64,000 nucleotides of DNA from Coriaria nepalensis (taxonomy: Eukaryota; Streptophyta; Magnoliopsida; Cucurbitales; Coriariaceae). Where the stretch lies: the NCBI GenBank assembly GCA_027186245.1, contig CP114481.1, positions 42,005,501 through 42,069,500 of the forward strand. Direction: 5' to 3'. Positions 11,911 through 24,780 of this stretch are shown here, piece by piece. Numbering within the stretch: position 1 is the stretch's first letter; every line of letters starts with the position of its first letter. Both the position numbers and the translations under genes were made by a program. The notes beneath the pieces were generated by a model that had not been told where the DNA came from, made no database searches, and saw nothing but the letters and a program-made list of their open reading frames with translations.

Positions 11911-12259
11911 TTTTAATGAGTCATTTCAAGTCAATAACTTATTTCAAAGCAAGTCGAACGAATTCTAGTTTTGCACTACAAACACAACTTTTGTGCATAA
12001 CTTGCAAATGATCATTGCAAGGAAAGTGTGCATTCGTTTAACCTTAAAATCATTTCAATGAGTCATTTCAAGTCAATCACTTATTTCAAAGCAAGTCGAA
12101 CGAATTCTAGTTTTGCACTACAGACACAAGTTTTGTGCATAACATGCAAATGATCATTGCAAGGAAAGTGTGCATTCGTTTAACCTTAAAATAATTTCAA
12201 TGAGTCATTCCAAGTCAATAACTTATGTCAAAGCAAGTCGAACGAATAACAGTTTTGCA

Positions 12260-14660
12260 CTACACACACAACTTTTGTGCATAACTTGCAAATGATCATT
12301 CCAAGGAAAGTGTGCATTCGTTTAACCCTAAAATCTATTCAATAACTTATTTGAAAGCAATTCGAACGAATTCTATTTTTGCACTACAGACACAACTTTT
12401 GTGCATAACTTGCAAATGATCATTGCAAGGAAAGTCTGCATTCGTTTAACCTTAAAATAATTTTAATGAGTCATTTCAAGTCAATAACTTATTTCAAAGC
12501 AAGTCGAACGAATTCTAGTTTTGCACTACAAACACAACTTTTGTGCATAACTTGCAAATGATCATTGCAAGGAAAGTGTGCATTCGTTTAACCTTAAAAT
12601 CATTTCAATGAGTCATTTCAAGTCAATCACTTATTTCAAAGCAAGTCGAACGAATTCTAGTTTTGCACTACAGACACAAGTTTTGTGCATAACATGCAAA
12701 TGATCATTGCAAGGAAAGTGTGCATTCGTTTAACCTTAAAATAATTTCAATGAGTCATTTCAAGTCAATAACTTATGTCAAAGCAAGTCGAACGAATAAC
12801 AGTTTTGCACTACACACACAACTTTTGTGCATAACTTGCAAATGATCATTGCAAGGAAAGTGTGCATTCGTTTAACCTTAAAATCATTTCGATAAGTCAT
12901 TTCAAGTCAGTAACTTATTTCAAAGCAATTCGAACGAATTCTATTTTTGCACTACAAACACAAGTTTTGTGCATAACTTGCAAATGATCATTCCAAGGAA
13001 AGTGGGCATTCGTTTGACCTTAAAATCATTTCAATAAGTCATTTCAAGTCAATAACTTATGTCAAAGCAATTCGTACGAATTCTAGTTTTGCACTACAGA
13101 CACAACTTTTGTGCATAACTTGCAAATGATCATTGCAAGGAAAGTCTGCTTTCGTTTAACCTTAAAATAATTTTAATGAGTCATTTCAAGTCAATAACTT
13201 ATTTCAAAGCAAGTCGAACGAATTCTAGTTTTGCACTACAAACACAACTTTTGTGCATAACTTGCAAATGATCATTGCAAGGAAAGTGTGCATTCGTTTA
13301 ACCTTAAAATCATTTCAATGAGTCATTTCAAGTCAATAACTTATGTCAAAGCAAGTCGAACGAATAACAGTTTTGCACTACACACACAACTTTTGTGCAT
13401 AACTTGCAAATGATCATTGCAAGGAAAGTGTGCATTCGTTTAACCTTAAAATCATTTCGATAAGTCATTTCAAGTCAGTAACTTATTTCAAAGCAATTCG
13501 AACGAATTCTATTTTTGCACTACAAACACAAGTTTTGTGCATAACTTGCAAATGATCTTTCAAGGAAAGTGGGCATTCGTTTGACCTTAAAATCATTTCA
13601 ATAAGTCATTTCAAGTCAATAACTTATGTCAAAGCAATTCGTACGCATTCTAGTTTTGCACTACAGACACAACTTTTGTGCATAACTTGCAAATGATCAT
13701 TGCAAGGAAAGTGTGCATTCGTTTAACCTTAAAATCATTTCAATGAGTCATTTCAAGTCAATCACTTATTTCAAAGCAAGTCGAACGAATTCTAGTTTTG
13801 CACTACAGACACAAGTTTTGTGCATAACATGCAAATGATCATTGCAAGGAAAGTGTGCATTCGTTTAACCTTAAAATCATTTCAATGAGTCATTTCAAGT
13901 GAATAACTTATGTCAAAGCAAGTTGAACGAATAACAGTTTTGCACTACACACACAACTTTTGTGCGTAACTTGCAAATGATCATTGCAAGGAAAGTGTGC
14001 ATTCGTTTAACCTTAAAATCATTTCAATAAGTCATTTCAAGTCAATAACTTATTTCAAAGCAATTCGACCGAATTCTATTTTTGCACTACAGACACAACT
14101 TCTGTGCATAATTTGCAAATGAACATTGCAAGGAAAGTGTGCATTCGTTTAACCTTAAAATCATTTCAATGAGTCATTTCAAGTCAATAACTTATGTCAA
14201 AGCAAGTTGAACGAATAACAGTTTTGCACTACACACACAACTTTTGTGCGTAACTTGCAAATGATCATTGCAAGGAAAGTGTGCATTCGTTTAACCTTAA
14301 AATAATTTCAATGAGTCATTACAAGTCAATAACTTATTTCAAAGCAAGTCGAACGAATTCTAGTTTTGCACTACAGACACAAGTTTTGTGCATAACATGC
14401 AAATGATCATTGCAAGGAAAGTGTGCATTCGTTTAACCTTAAAATCATTTCAATAAGTCATTTCAAGTCAATCACTTATTTGAAAGCAATTCGAACGAAT
14501 TCTATTTTTGCACTACAGACACAACTTTTGTGCATAACTTGCAAATGATCATTGCAAGGAAAGTCTGCATTCGTTTAACCTTAAAATAATTTTAATGAGT
14601 CATTTCAAGTCAATAACTTATTTCAAAGCAAGTCGAACGAATTCTAGTTTTGCACTACAG
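12260..14660 (+). repeat. 2.4 kb block, copy 1 (offset 2,679)
   Basis: Pairs with 14,940-17,339. Anchors are AACCCT at 12,324 and 15,003, and GTACGC at 13,641 and 16,320, both exactly 2,679 apart. That value is 19 x 142 less the 18-bp deletion and less one base lost in GATCTTTCAAGG (13,558 and about 16,236). About two monomers separate the copies. Confidence 0.87.
12337..12460 (+). repeat. 124-bp deleted monomer, copy 2
   Basis: Identical junction to the 11,787 copy, 550 bp downstream (four monomers less 18). The shared AACCCTAAAATCTATTC shows one deletion event that was then amplified. Confidence 0.88.
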
Positions 14661-14939
14661 ACACAAGTTTTGTGCATAACATGCAAATGATCATTGCAAG
14701 GAAAGTGTGCATTCGTTTAACCTTAAAATCATTTCAATAAGTCATTTCAAGTCAATCACTTATTTGAAAGCAATTCGAACGAATTCTATTTTTGCACTAC
14801 AGACACAAGTTTTGTGCATAACATGCAAATGATCATTGCAAGGAAAGTGTGCATTCGTTTAACCTTAAAATAATTTCAATGAGTCATTTCAAGTCAATAA
14901 CTTATGTCAAAGCAAGTTGAACGAATAACAGTTTTGCAC

Positions 14940-17339
14940 TACACACACAACTTTTGTGCATAACTTGCAAATGATCATTCCAAGGAAAGTGTGCATTCGT
15001 TTAACCCTAAAATCTATTCAATAACTTATTTGAAAGCAATTCGAACGAATTCTATTTTTGCACTACAGACACAACTTTTGTGCATAACTTGCAAATGATC
15101 ATTGCAAGGAAAGTCTGCATTCGTTTAACCTTAAAATAATTTTAATGAGTCATTTCAAGTCAATAACTTATTTCAAAGCAAGTCGAACGAATTCTAGTTT
15201 TGCACTACAAACACAACTTTTGTGCATAACTTGCAAATGATCATTGCAAGGAAAGTGTGCATTCGTTTAACCTTAAAATCATTTCAATGAGTCATTTCAA
15301 GTCAATCACTTATTTCAAAGCAAGTCGAACGAATTCTAGTTTTGCACTACAGACACAAGTTTTGTGCATAACATGCAAATGATCATTGCAAGGAAAGTGT
15401 GCATTCGTTTAACCTTAAAATAATTTCAATGAGTCATTTCAAGTCAATAACTTATGTCAAAGCAAGTCGAACGAATAACAGTTTTGCACTACACACACAA
15501 CTTTTGTGCATAACTTGCAAATGATCATTGCAAGGAAAGTGTGCATTCGTTTAACCTTAAAATCATTTCGATAAGTCATTTCAAGTCAGTAACTTATTTC
15601 AAAGCAATTCGAACGAATTCTATTTTTGCACTACAAACACAAGTTTTGTGCATAACTTGCAAATGATCATTCCAAGGAAAGTGGGCATTCGTTTGACCTT
15701 AAAATCATTTCAATAAGTCATTTCAAGTCAATAACTTATGTCAAAGCAATTCGTACGAATTCTAGTTTTGCACTACAGACACAACTTTTGTGCATAACTT
15801 GCAAATGATCATTGCAAGGAAAGTCTGCTTTCGTTTAACCTTAAAATAATTTTAATGAGTCATTTCAAGTCAATAACTTATTTCAAAGCAAGTCGAACGA
15901 ATTCTAGTTTTGCACTACAAACACAACTTTTGTGCATAACTTGCAAATGATCATTGCAAGGAAAGTGTGCATTCGTTTAACCTTAAAATCATTTCAATGA
16001 GTCATTTCAAGTCAATAACTTATGTCAAAGCAAGTCGAACGAATAACAGTTTTGCACTACACACACAACTTTTGTGCATAACTTGCAAATGATCATTGCA
16101 AGGAAAGTGTGCATTCGTTTAACCTTAAAATCATTTCGATAAGTCATTTCAAGTCAGTAACTTATTTCAAAGCAATTCGAACGAATTCTATTTTTGCACT
16201 ACAAACACAAGTTTTGTGCATAACTTGCAAATGATCTTTCAAGGAAAGTGGGCATTCGTTTGACCTTAAAATCATTTCAATAAGTCATTTCAAGTCAATA
16301 ACTTATGTCAAAGCAATTCGTACGCATTCTAGTTTTGCACTACAGACACAACTTTTGTGCATAACTTGCAAATGATCATTGCAAGGAAAGTGTGCATTCG
16401 TTTAACCTTAAAATCATTTCAATGAGTCATTTCAAGTCAATCACTTATTTCAAAGCAAGTCGAACGAATTCTAGTTTTGCACTACAGACACAAGTTTTGT
16501 GCATAACATGCAAATGATCATTGCAAGGAAAGTGTGCATTCGTTTAACCTTAAAATCATTTCAATGAGTCATTTCAAGTGAATAACTTATGTCAAAGCAA
16601 GTTGAACGAATAACAGTTTTGCACTACACACACAACTTTTGTGCGTAACTTGCAAATGATCATTGCAAGGAAAGTGTGCATTCGTTTAACCTTAAAATCA
16701 TTTCAATAAGTCATTTCAAGTCAATAACTTATTTCAAAGCAATTCGACCGAATTCTATTTTTGCACTACAGACACAACTTCTGTGCATAATTTGCAAATG
16801 AACATTGCAAGGAAAGTGTGCATTCGTTTAACCTTAAAATCATTTCAATGAGTCATTTCAAGTCAATAACTTATGTCAAAGCAAGTTGAACGAATAACAG
16901 TTTTGCACTACACACACAACTTTTGTGCGTAACTTGCAAATGATCATTGCAAGGAAAGTGTGCATTCGTTTAACCTTAAAATAATTTCAATGAGTCATTA
17001 CAAGTCAATAACTTATTTCAAAGCAAGTCGAACGAATTCTAGTTTTGCACTACAGACACAAGTTTTGTGCATAACATGCAAATGATCATTGCAAGGAAAG
17101 TGTGCATTCGTTTAACCTTAAAATCATTTCAATAAGTCATTTCAAGTCAATCACTTATTTGAAAGCAATTCGAACGAATTCTATTTTTGCACTACAGACA
17201 CAACTTTTGTGCATAACTTGCAAATGATCATTGCAAGGAAAGTCTGCATTCGTTTAACCTTAAAATAATTTTAATGAGTCATTTCAAGTCAATAACTTAT
17301 TTCAAAGCAAGTCGAACGAATTCTAGTTTTGCACTACAG
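14940..17339 (+). repeat. 2.4 kb block, copy 2 (offset 2,679)
   Basis: Carries the same deleted monomer, the same one-base-short GATCTTTCAAGG monomer and the same GTACGCATTC monomer as copy 1. Homology ends near 17,339, where this copy passes into a monomer with CAGACGCAACTTCTG, while copy 1 continues with CAGACACAAGTTTTG. Confidence 0.85.
15016..15139 (+). repeat. 124-bp deleted monomer, copy 3
   Basis: Same junction, 2,679 bp after copy 2, carried along by the 2.4 kb block duplication. Confidence 0.88.
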
Positions 17340-17469
17340 ACGCAACTTCTGTGCATAACTTGCAAATGAACATTGCAAGGAAAGCGTTTTCATCGTTTAA
17401 CCTTAAAATCATTTCAACGAGTCATTTCAAGTCAATAACTTATTTCAAAGCATGTCGAACGAATTCTAG

Positions 17470-19316
17470 TTTTGCACTACAGACACAACTTTTGTGCATA
17501 ACTTGCAAATGATCATTGCAAGGAAAGTGTGCATTCGTTTAACCTTAAAATCATTTCAATGAGTCATTTCAAGTCAATCACTTATTTCAAAGCAAGTCGA
17601 ACGAATTTTATTTTTGCACTACAGACACAAGTTTTGTGCATAACATGCAAATGATCATTGCAAGGAAAGTGTGTATTCGTTTAACCTCTAAATAATTTCA
17701 ATGAGTCATTTCAAGTCAATAACTTATGTCAAAGCAAGTCGAACGAATAACAGTTTTGCACTACACACACAACTTTTGTGCATAACTTGCAAATGATCAT
17801 TGCAAGGAATGTGTGCATTCGTTTAACCTTAAAATCATTTCGATAAGTCATTTCAAGTCAGTAACTTATTTCAAAGCAATTCGAACGAATTCTATTTTTG
17901 CACTACAAACACAAGTTTTGTGCATAACTTGCAAATGATCATTCCAAGGAAAGTGGGCATTCGTTTGACCTTAAAATCATTTCAATAAGTCATTTCAAGT
18001 CAATAACTTATGTCAAAGCAATTCGTACGAATTCTAGTTTTGCACTACAGACACAACTTTTGTGCATAACTTGCAAATGATCATTGCAAGGAAAGTCTGC
18101 ATTCGTTTAACCTTAAAATTATTTTAATGAGTCATTTCAAGTCAATAACTTATTTCAAAGCAAGTCGAACGAATTCTAGTTTTGCACTACAGACACAACT
18201 TCTGTGCATAACTTGCAAATGAACATTGCAAGGAAAGCGTTTTCATCGTTTAACCTTAAAATCATTTCAACGAGTCATTTCAAGTCAATAACTTATTTCA
18301 AAGCAATTCGAACGAATTCTATTTTTGCACTACAGACACAACTTTCGTGCATAACTTGCGAATGATCATTGCAAGGAAAGTGTGCATTCGTTTAACCTTA
18401 AAATCATTTCAATGAGTCATTTCAAGTCAATAACTTATTTCAAAGCAAGTCGAACGACTTCTAGTTTTGCACTACAGACACAAGTTTTGTGCATAACATG
18501 TAAATGATCATTGCAAGGAAAGTGTGCATTCGTTTAACCTTAAAATCATTTCAATGAGTCATTTCAAGTCAATAACTTATGTCAAAGCAAGTCGAACGAA
18601 TAACAGTTTTGCACTACACACACAACTTTTGTGCATAACTTGCAAATGATCATTGCAAGGAAAGTGTGCATTCGTTTAACCTTAAAATCATTTCGATAAG
18701 TCATTTCAAGTCAATAACTTATTTCAAAGCAATTCGAACGAATTCTATTTTTGCACTACAAACACAAGTTTTGTGCATAACTTGTAAATGATCATTCCAA
18801 GGAAAGTGGGCATTCGTTTGACCTTAAAATCATTTCAATCAGTCATTTCAAGTCAATAACTTATTTCAAAGCAATTCGTACGAATTCTAGTTTTGCACTA
18901 CAGACACAACTTTTGTACATAACTTGGAAATGATCATTGCAAGGAAAGTCTGCATTCGTTTAACCTTAAAATAATAATAATGAGTCATTTCAAATCAATA
19001 ACTTATTTCAAAGCAAGTCGAACGAATTCTAGTTTTGCACTACAAACACAACTTTTGTGCATAACTTGCAAATGATCATTGCAAGGAAAGTGTGCATTCG
19101 TTTAACCTTAAAATCATTTCAATGAGTCATTTCAAGTCAATAACTTATGTCAAAGCAAGTTGAACAAATAACAGTTTTGCACTACACACACAACTTTTGT
19201 GCGTAACTTGCAAATGATCATTGCAAGGAAAGTGTGCATTCGTTTAACCTTAAAATCATTTCAATAAGTCATTTCAAGTCAATAACTTATTTCAAAGCAA
19301 TTCGAACGAATTCTAT
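17470..19316 (+). repeat. 13-monomer HOR of 1,847 bp, copy 1
   Basis: Three tandem copies are placed by three independent anchors, all 1,847 bp apart: GCGTTTTCATCG at 18,237, 20,084 and 21,931; TTGTACATAACTTGG at 18,913, 20,760 and 22,607; GTGTATTCG at 17,671, 19,518 and 21,365. The length is 13 x 142 plus one base, the extra base lying in the GCGTTTTCATCG monomer. This copy has a private AACCTCTAAAT near 17,687. Confidence 0.92.
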
Positions 19317-21163
19317 TTTTGCACTACAGACACAACTTTTGTGCATAACTTGCAAATGATCATTGCAAGGAAAGTGTGCATTCGTTTAACCTTAAAATCA
19401 TTTCAATGAGTCATTTCAAGTCAATCACTTATTTCAAAGCAAGTCGAACGAATTCTATTTTTGCACTACAGACACAAGTTTTGTGCATAACATGCAAATG
19501 ATCATTGCAAGGAAAGTGTGTATTCGTTTAACCTTAAAATAATTTCAATGAGTCATTTCAAGTCAATAACTTATGTCAAAGCAAGTCGAACGAATAACAG
19601 TTTTGCACTACACACACAACTTTTGTGCATAACTTGCAAATGATCATTGCAAGGAATGTGTGCATTCGTTTAACCTTAAAATCATTTCGATAAGTCATTT
19701 CAAGTCAGTAACTTATTTCAAAGCAATTCGAACGAATTCTATTTTTGCACTACAAACACAAGTTTTGTGCATAACTTGCAAATGATCATTCCAAGGAAAG
19801 TGGGCATTCGTTTGACCTTAAAATCATTTCAATAAGTCATTTCAAGTCAATAACTTATGTCAAAGCAATTCGTACGAATTCTAGTTTTGCACTACAGACA
19901 CAACTTTTGTGCATAACTTGCAAATGATCATTGCAAGGAAAGTCTGCATTCGTTTAACCTTAAAATTATTTTAATGAGTCATTTCAAGTCAATAACTTAT
20001 TTCAAAGCAAGTCGAACGAATTCTAGTTTTGCACTACAGACACAACTTCTGTGCATAACTTGCAAATGAACATTGCAAGGAAAGCGTTTTCATCGTTTAA
20101 CCTTAAAATCATTTCAACGAGTCATTTCAAGTCAATAACTTATTTCAAAGCAATTCGAACGAATTCTATTTTTGCACTACAGACACAACTTTCGTGCATA
20201 ACTTGCGAATGATCATTGCAAGGAAAGTGTGCATTCGTTTAACCTTAAAATCATTTCAATGAGTCATTTCAAGTCAATAACTTATTTCAAAGCAAGTCGA
20301 ACGACTTCTAGTTTTGCACTACAGACACAAGTTTTGTGCATAACATGTAAATGATCATTGCAAGGAAAGTGTGCATTCGTTTAACCTTAAAATCATTTCA
20401 ATGAGTCATTTCAAGTCAATAACTTATGTCAAAGCAAGTCGAACGAATAACAGTTTTGCACTACACACACAACTTTTGTGCATAACTTGCAAATGATCAT
20501 TGCAAGGAAAGTGTGCATTCGTTTAACCTTAAAATCATTTCGATAAGTCATTTCAAGTCAATAACTTATTTCAAAGCAATTCGAACGAATTCTATTTTTG
20601 CACTACAAACACAAGTTTTGTGCATAACTTGCAAATGATCATTCCAAGGAAAGTGGGCATTCGTTTGACCTTAAAATCATTTCAATCAGTCATTTCAAGT
20701 CAATAACTTATTTCAAAGCAATTCGTACGAATTCTAGTTTTGCACTACAGACACAACTTTTGTACATAACTTGGAAATGATCATTGCAAGGAAAGTCTGC
20801 ATTCGTTTAACCTTAAAATAATAATAATGAGTCATTTCAAATCAATAACTTATTTCAAAGCAAGTCGAACGAATTCTAGTTTTGCACTACAAACACAACT
20901 TTTGTGCATAACTTGCAAATGATCATTGCAAGGAAAGTGTGCATTCGTTTAACCTTAAAATCATTTCAATGAGTCATTTCAAGTCAATAACTTATGTCAA
21001 AGCAAGTTGAACAAATAACAGTTTTGCACTACACACACAACTTTTGTGCGTAACTTGCAAATGATCATTGCAAGGAAAGTGTGCATTCGTTTAACCTTAA
21101 AATCATTTCAATAAGTCATTTCAAGTCAATAACTTATTTCAAAGCAATTCGAACGAATTCTAT
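19317..21163 (+). repeat. 13-monomer HOR of 1,847 bp, copy 2
   Basis: Central copy of the three. Recognisable monomers in order include GTGTATTCG, GAATAACAG, TTTCGATAAG, GTGGGCATTCG, GTACGAATTC, GCGTTTTCATCG, the GACTTCTAG monomer with CATGTAAATG, and GTACATAACTTGG with AATAATAATAATG. Its second half is the upstream edge of the larger duplication at offset 6,961. Confidence 0.92.
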
Positions 21164-24100
21164 TTTTGCACTACAGACACAACTTTTGTGCATAACTTGC
21201 AAATGATCATTGCAAGGAAAGTGTGCATTCGTTTAACCTTAAAATCATTTCAATGAGTCATTTCAAGTCAATCACTTATTTCAAAGCAAGTCGAACGAAT
21301 TCTATTTTTGCACTACAGACACAAGTTTTGTGCATAACATGCAAATGATCATTGCAAGGAAAGTGTGTATTCGTTTAACCTTAAAATAATTTCAATGAGT
21401 CATTTCAAGTCAATAACTTATGTCAAAGCAAGTCGAACGAATAACAGTTTTGCACTACACACACAACTTTTGTGCATAACTTGCAAATGATCATTGCAAG
21501 GAATGTGTGCATTCGTTTAACCTTAAAATCATTTCGATAAGTCATTTCAAGTCAGTAACTTATTTCAAAGCAATTCGAACGAATTCTATTTTTGCACTAC
21601 AAACACAAGTTTTGTGCATAACTTGCAAATGATCATTCCAAGGAAAGTGGGCATTCGTTTGACCTTAAAATCATTTCAATAAGTCATTTCAAGTCAATAA
21701 CTTATGTCAAAGCAATTCGTACGAATTCTAGTTTTGCACTACAGACACAACTTTTGTGCATAACTTGCAAATGATCATTGCAAGGAAAGTCTGCATTCGT
21801 TTAACCTTAAAGTAATTTTAATGAGTCATTTCAAGTCAATAACTTATTTCAAAGCAAGTCGAACGAATTCTAGTTTTGCACTACAGACACAACTTCTGTG
21901 CATAACTTGCAAATGAACATTGCAAGGAAAGCGTTTTCATCGTTTAACCTTAAAATCATTTCAACGAGTCATTTCAAGTCAATAACTTATTTCAAAGCAA
22001 TTCGAACGAATTCTATTTTTGCACTACAGACACAACTTTCGTGCATAACTTGCGAATGATCATTGCAAGGAAAGTGTGCATTCGTTTAACCTTAAAATCA
22101 TTTCAATGAGTCATTTCAAGTCAATAACTTATTTCAAAGCAAGTCGAACGACTTCTAGTTTTGCACTACAGACACAAGTTTTGTGCATAACATGTAAATG
22201 ATCATTGCAAGGAATGTGTGCATTCGTTTAACCTTAAAATCATTTCAATGAGTCATTTCAAGTCAATAACTTATGTCAAAGCAAGTCGAACGAATAACAG
22301 TTTTGCACTACACACACAACTTTTGTGCATAACTTGCAAATGATCATTGCAAGGAAAGTGTGCATTCGTTTAACCTTAAAATCATTTCGATAAGTCATTT
22401 CAAGTCAATAACTTATTTCAAAGCAATTCGAACGAATTCTATTTTTGCACTACAAACACAAGTTTTGTGCATAACTTGCAAATGATCATTCCAAGGAAAG
22501 TGGGCATTCGTTTGACCTTAAAATCATTTCAATCAGTCATTTCAAGTCAATAACTTATTTCAAAGCAATTCGTACGAATTCTAGTTTTGCACTACAGACA
22601 CAACTTTTGTACATAACTTGGAAATGATCATTGCAAGGAAAGTCTGCATTCGTTTAACCTTAAAATAATAATAACGAGTCATTTCAAATCAATAACTTAT
22701 TTCAAAGCAAGTCGAAGGAATTCTAGTTTTGCACTACAAACACAACTTTTGTGCATAACTTGCAAATGATCATTGCAAGGAAAGTGTGCATTCGTTTAAC
22801 CTTAAAATCATTTCAATGAGTCATTTCAAGTCAATAACTTATGTCAAAGCAAGTTGAACAAATAACAGTTTTGCACTACACACACAACTTTTGTGCGTAA
22901 CTTGCAAATGATCATTGCAAGGAAAGTGTGCATTCGTTTAACCTTAAAATCATTTCAATAAGTCATTTCAAGTCAATAACTTATTTCAAAGCAATTCGAC
23001 CGAATTCTATTTTTGCACTACAGACACAACTTCTGTGCATAATTTGCAAATGAACATTGCAAGGAAAGTGTTTTCATCGTTTAACCTTAAAATCATTTCA
23101 ACGAGTCATTTCAAGTCAATAACTTATTTCAAAGCAATTCGAACGAATTCTATTTTTGCACTACAGACACAACTTTTGTGCATAACTTGCGAATGATCAT
23201 TGCAAGGAAAGTCTGCATTCGTTTAACCTTAAAATAATTTTAATGAGTCAGTTCAAGTCAATAACTTATTTCAAAGCAAGTCGAACGAATTCTAGTTTTG
23301 CACTACAGACACAACTTTTGTGCATAACTTGCAAATGATCATTGCAAGGAAAGTGTGCATTCGTCTAACCTTAAAATCATTTCAATGAGTTATTTCAATT
23401 CAATAACTTATTTCAAAGCAATTCGAACGAATTCTATTTTTGCACTACAGACACAACTTTTGTGCATAACTTGCAAATGATCATTGCAAGGAAAGTGTGC
23501 ATTCGTTTAACCTTAAAATCATTTCAATGAGTCATTTCAAGTCAATAACTTATTTCAAAGCAAGTCGAACGAATTCTAGTTTTGCACTACAGACACAAGT
23601 TTTGTGCATAACATGCAAATGAACATTGCAAGGAAAGTGTGGATTCGTTTAACCTTAAAATCATTTCAATGAGTCATTTCAAGTCAATAACTTATGTCAA
23701 AGCAAGTCGAACGAATAACAGTTTTGCACTACACACACAACTTTTGTGCATAACTTGCAAATGATCATTGCAAGAAAAGTGTGCATTCGTTTAACTTTAA
23801 AATAATTTCAATGAGTAATTTCAAGTCAATAACTTATGTCAAAGCAAGTCGATCAAATTCTAGTTTTCTACTACAAACACAACTTTTGTGCATAACTTGC
23901 AAATGATCATTGCAAGGAAAGTGTGCATTCGTTTAACCTTAAAATCATTTCAATGAGTCATTGCAAGTCAATAACTTATTTCAAAGCAATTCGAACGAAT
24001 TCTAGTTTTGCACAACAGACACAACTTTTGTGCATAACTTGCAAATGATCATTGCAAGGAAAGTGTGCATTCGTTTAACCTTAAAATCATTTCAATGAGT

Positions 24101-24780
24101 CATTGCATGTCAATAACTTATTTCAAAGCAATTCGAACGGATTCTAGTTTTGCACTACAGACACAACTTTTGTGCATAACTTGCAAATGATCATTGCAAG
24201 GAAAGTGTGCATTCGTTTAACCTTAAAATCATTTCAATGAGTCATTTCAAGTCAATAACTTATTTCAATGCAAATCGACCGAATTCTAGTTTTGCACTAC
24301 AGACACAACTTTTGTGTATAATATGCAAATGATCATTGCAAGGAAAGTGTGCATTCGTTTAACCTTAAAATCACTTCAATTAGTCATTTCAAGTCAATAA
24401 CTTATTTCAAAGCAATTCGAACGAATTGTAGTTTTGCACTCCAGACACAACTTTTGTGCATAACTTGCAAATAATCATTGCAAGGAAAGTGTGCATTCGT
24501 TTAACGTTAAAATTATTTCAATGAGTCCTTTCAAGCCAATAACTTATTTCAAAGCAAGTCGAATGAATTCTAGTTTTCCACTAAAGACACAACTTTTGTG
24601 CATAACTTGCAAATGATCATTGCAAGGAAAGTGCGCATTCGTTTAACCTTCAATATCATTTCAATGCGTCATTTCAAGTCAATAACTTATTTCAATGCAA
24701 GTCGAACGAATTCTAGTTTTGCACTACAGACACAACTTTTGTGCATAACTTGCAAATGATCATTGCAAGGAAAGTGTGCA
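20464..24780 (+). repeat. Block X: 4.3 kb segmental duplication, copy 1
   Basis: Repeats at 27,425-31,741 with a constant offset of 6,961. Anchors: GTGTATTCG at 21,365 and 28,326; GCGTTTTCATCG at 21,931 and 28,892; TCGTCTAACC at 23,361 and 30,322; the TGCAAATCGACC monomer at 24,269 and 31,230. It contains HOR copies 2 (part) and 3, then a tail of rarer monomers such as GATCAAATTC, GTGTATAATATGC and AATTGTAG. I noticed six substitutions between the copies, so they are very close but not identical. Confidence 0.92.
21164..22990 (+). repeat. 13-monomer HOR of 1,847 bp, copy 3
   Basis: Follows copies 1 and 2 up to about 22,990, where it switches to a GACCGAATTC monomer with CTTCTGTGCATAATTTGC, already seen near 10,980, 14,067 and 16,745. 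Differences from copy 2 include AAAGTAATTTT near 21,811, AATAACGAG near 22,672 and GAAGGAATTC near 22,715. Confidence 0.88.

Larger units (their letters stand above)
9500..17460 (+). repeat. Domain B: first region with GAATAACAG monomers
   Basis: From about 10.27 kb, monomers with GAATAACAG and CACACACAAC appear. They have lost the GAATTC site at 50-55. Other markers are TTTCGATAAGTC, AAAGTGGGCATTCG with ATTCCAAGG, AAAGTCTGC with AATAATTTTAATG, and TTCGTACGAATT. The same set continues to about 42.2 kb and is absent beyond, so it marks a local family. Confidence 0.8.
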
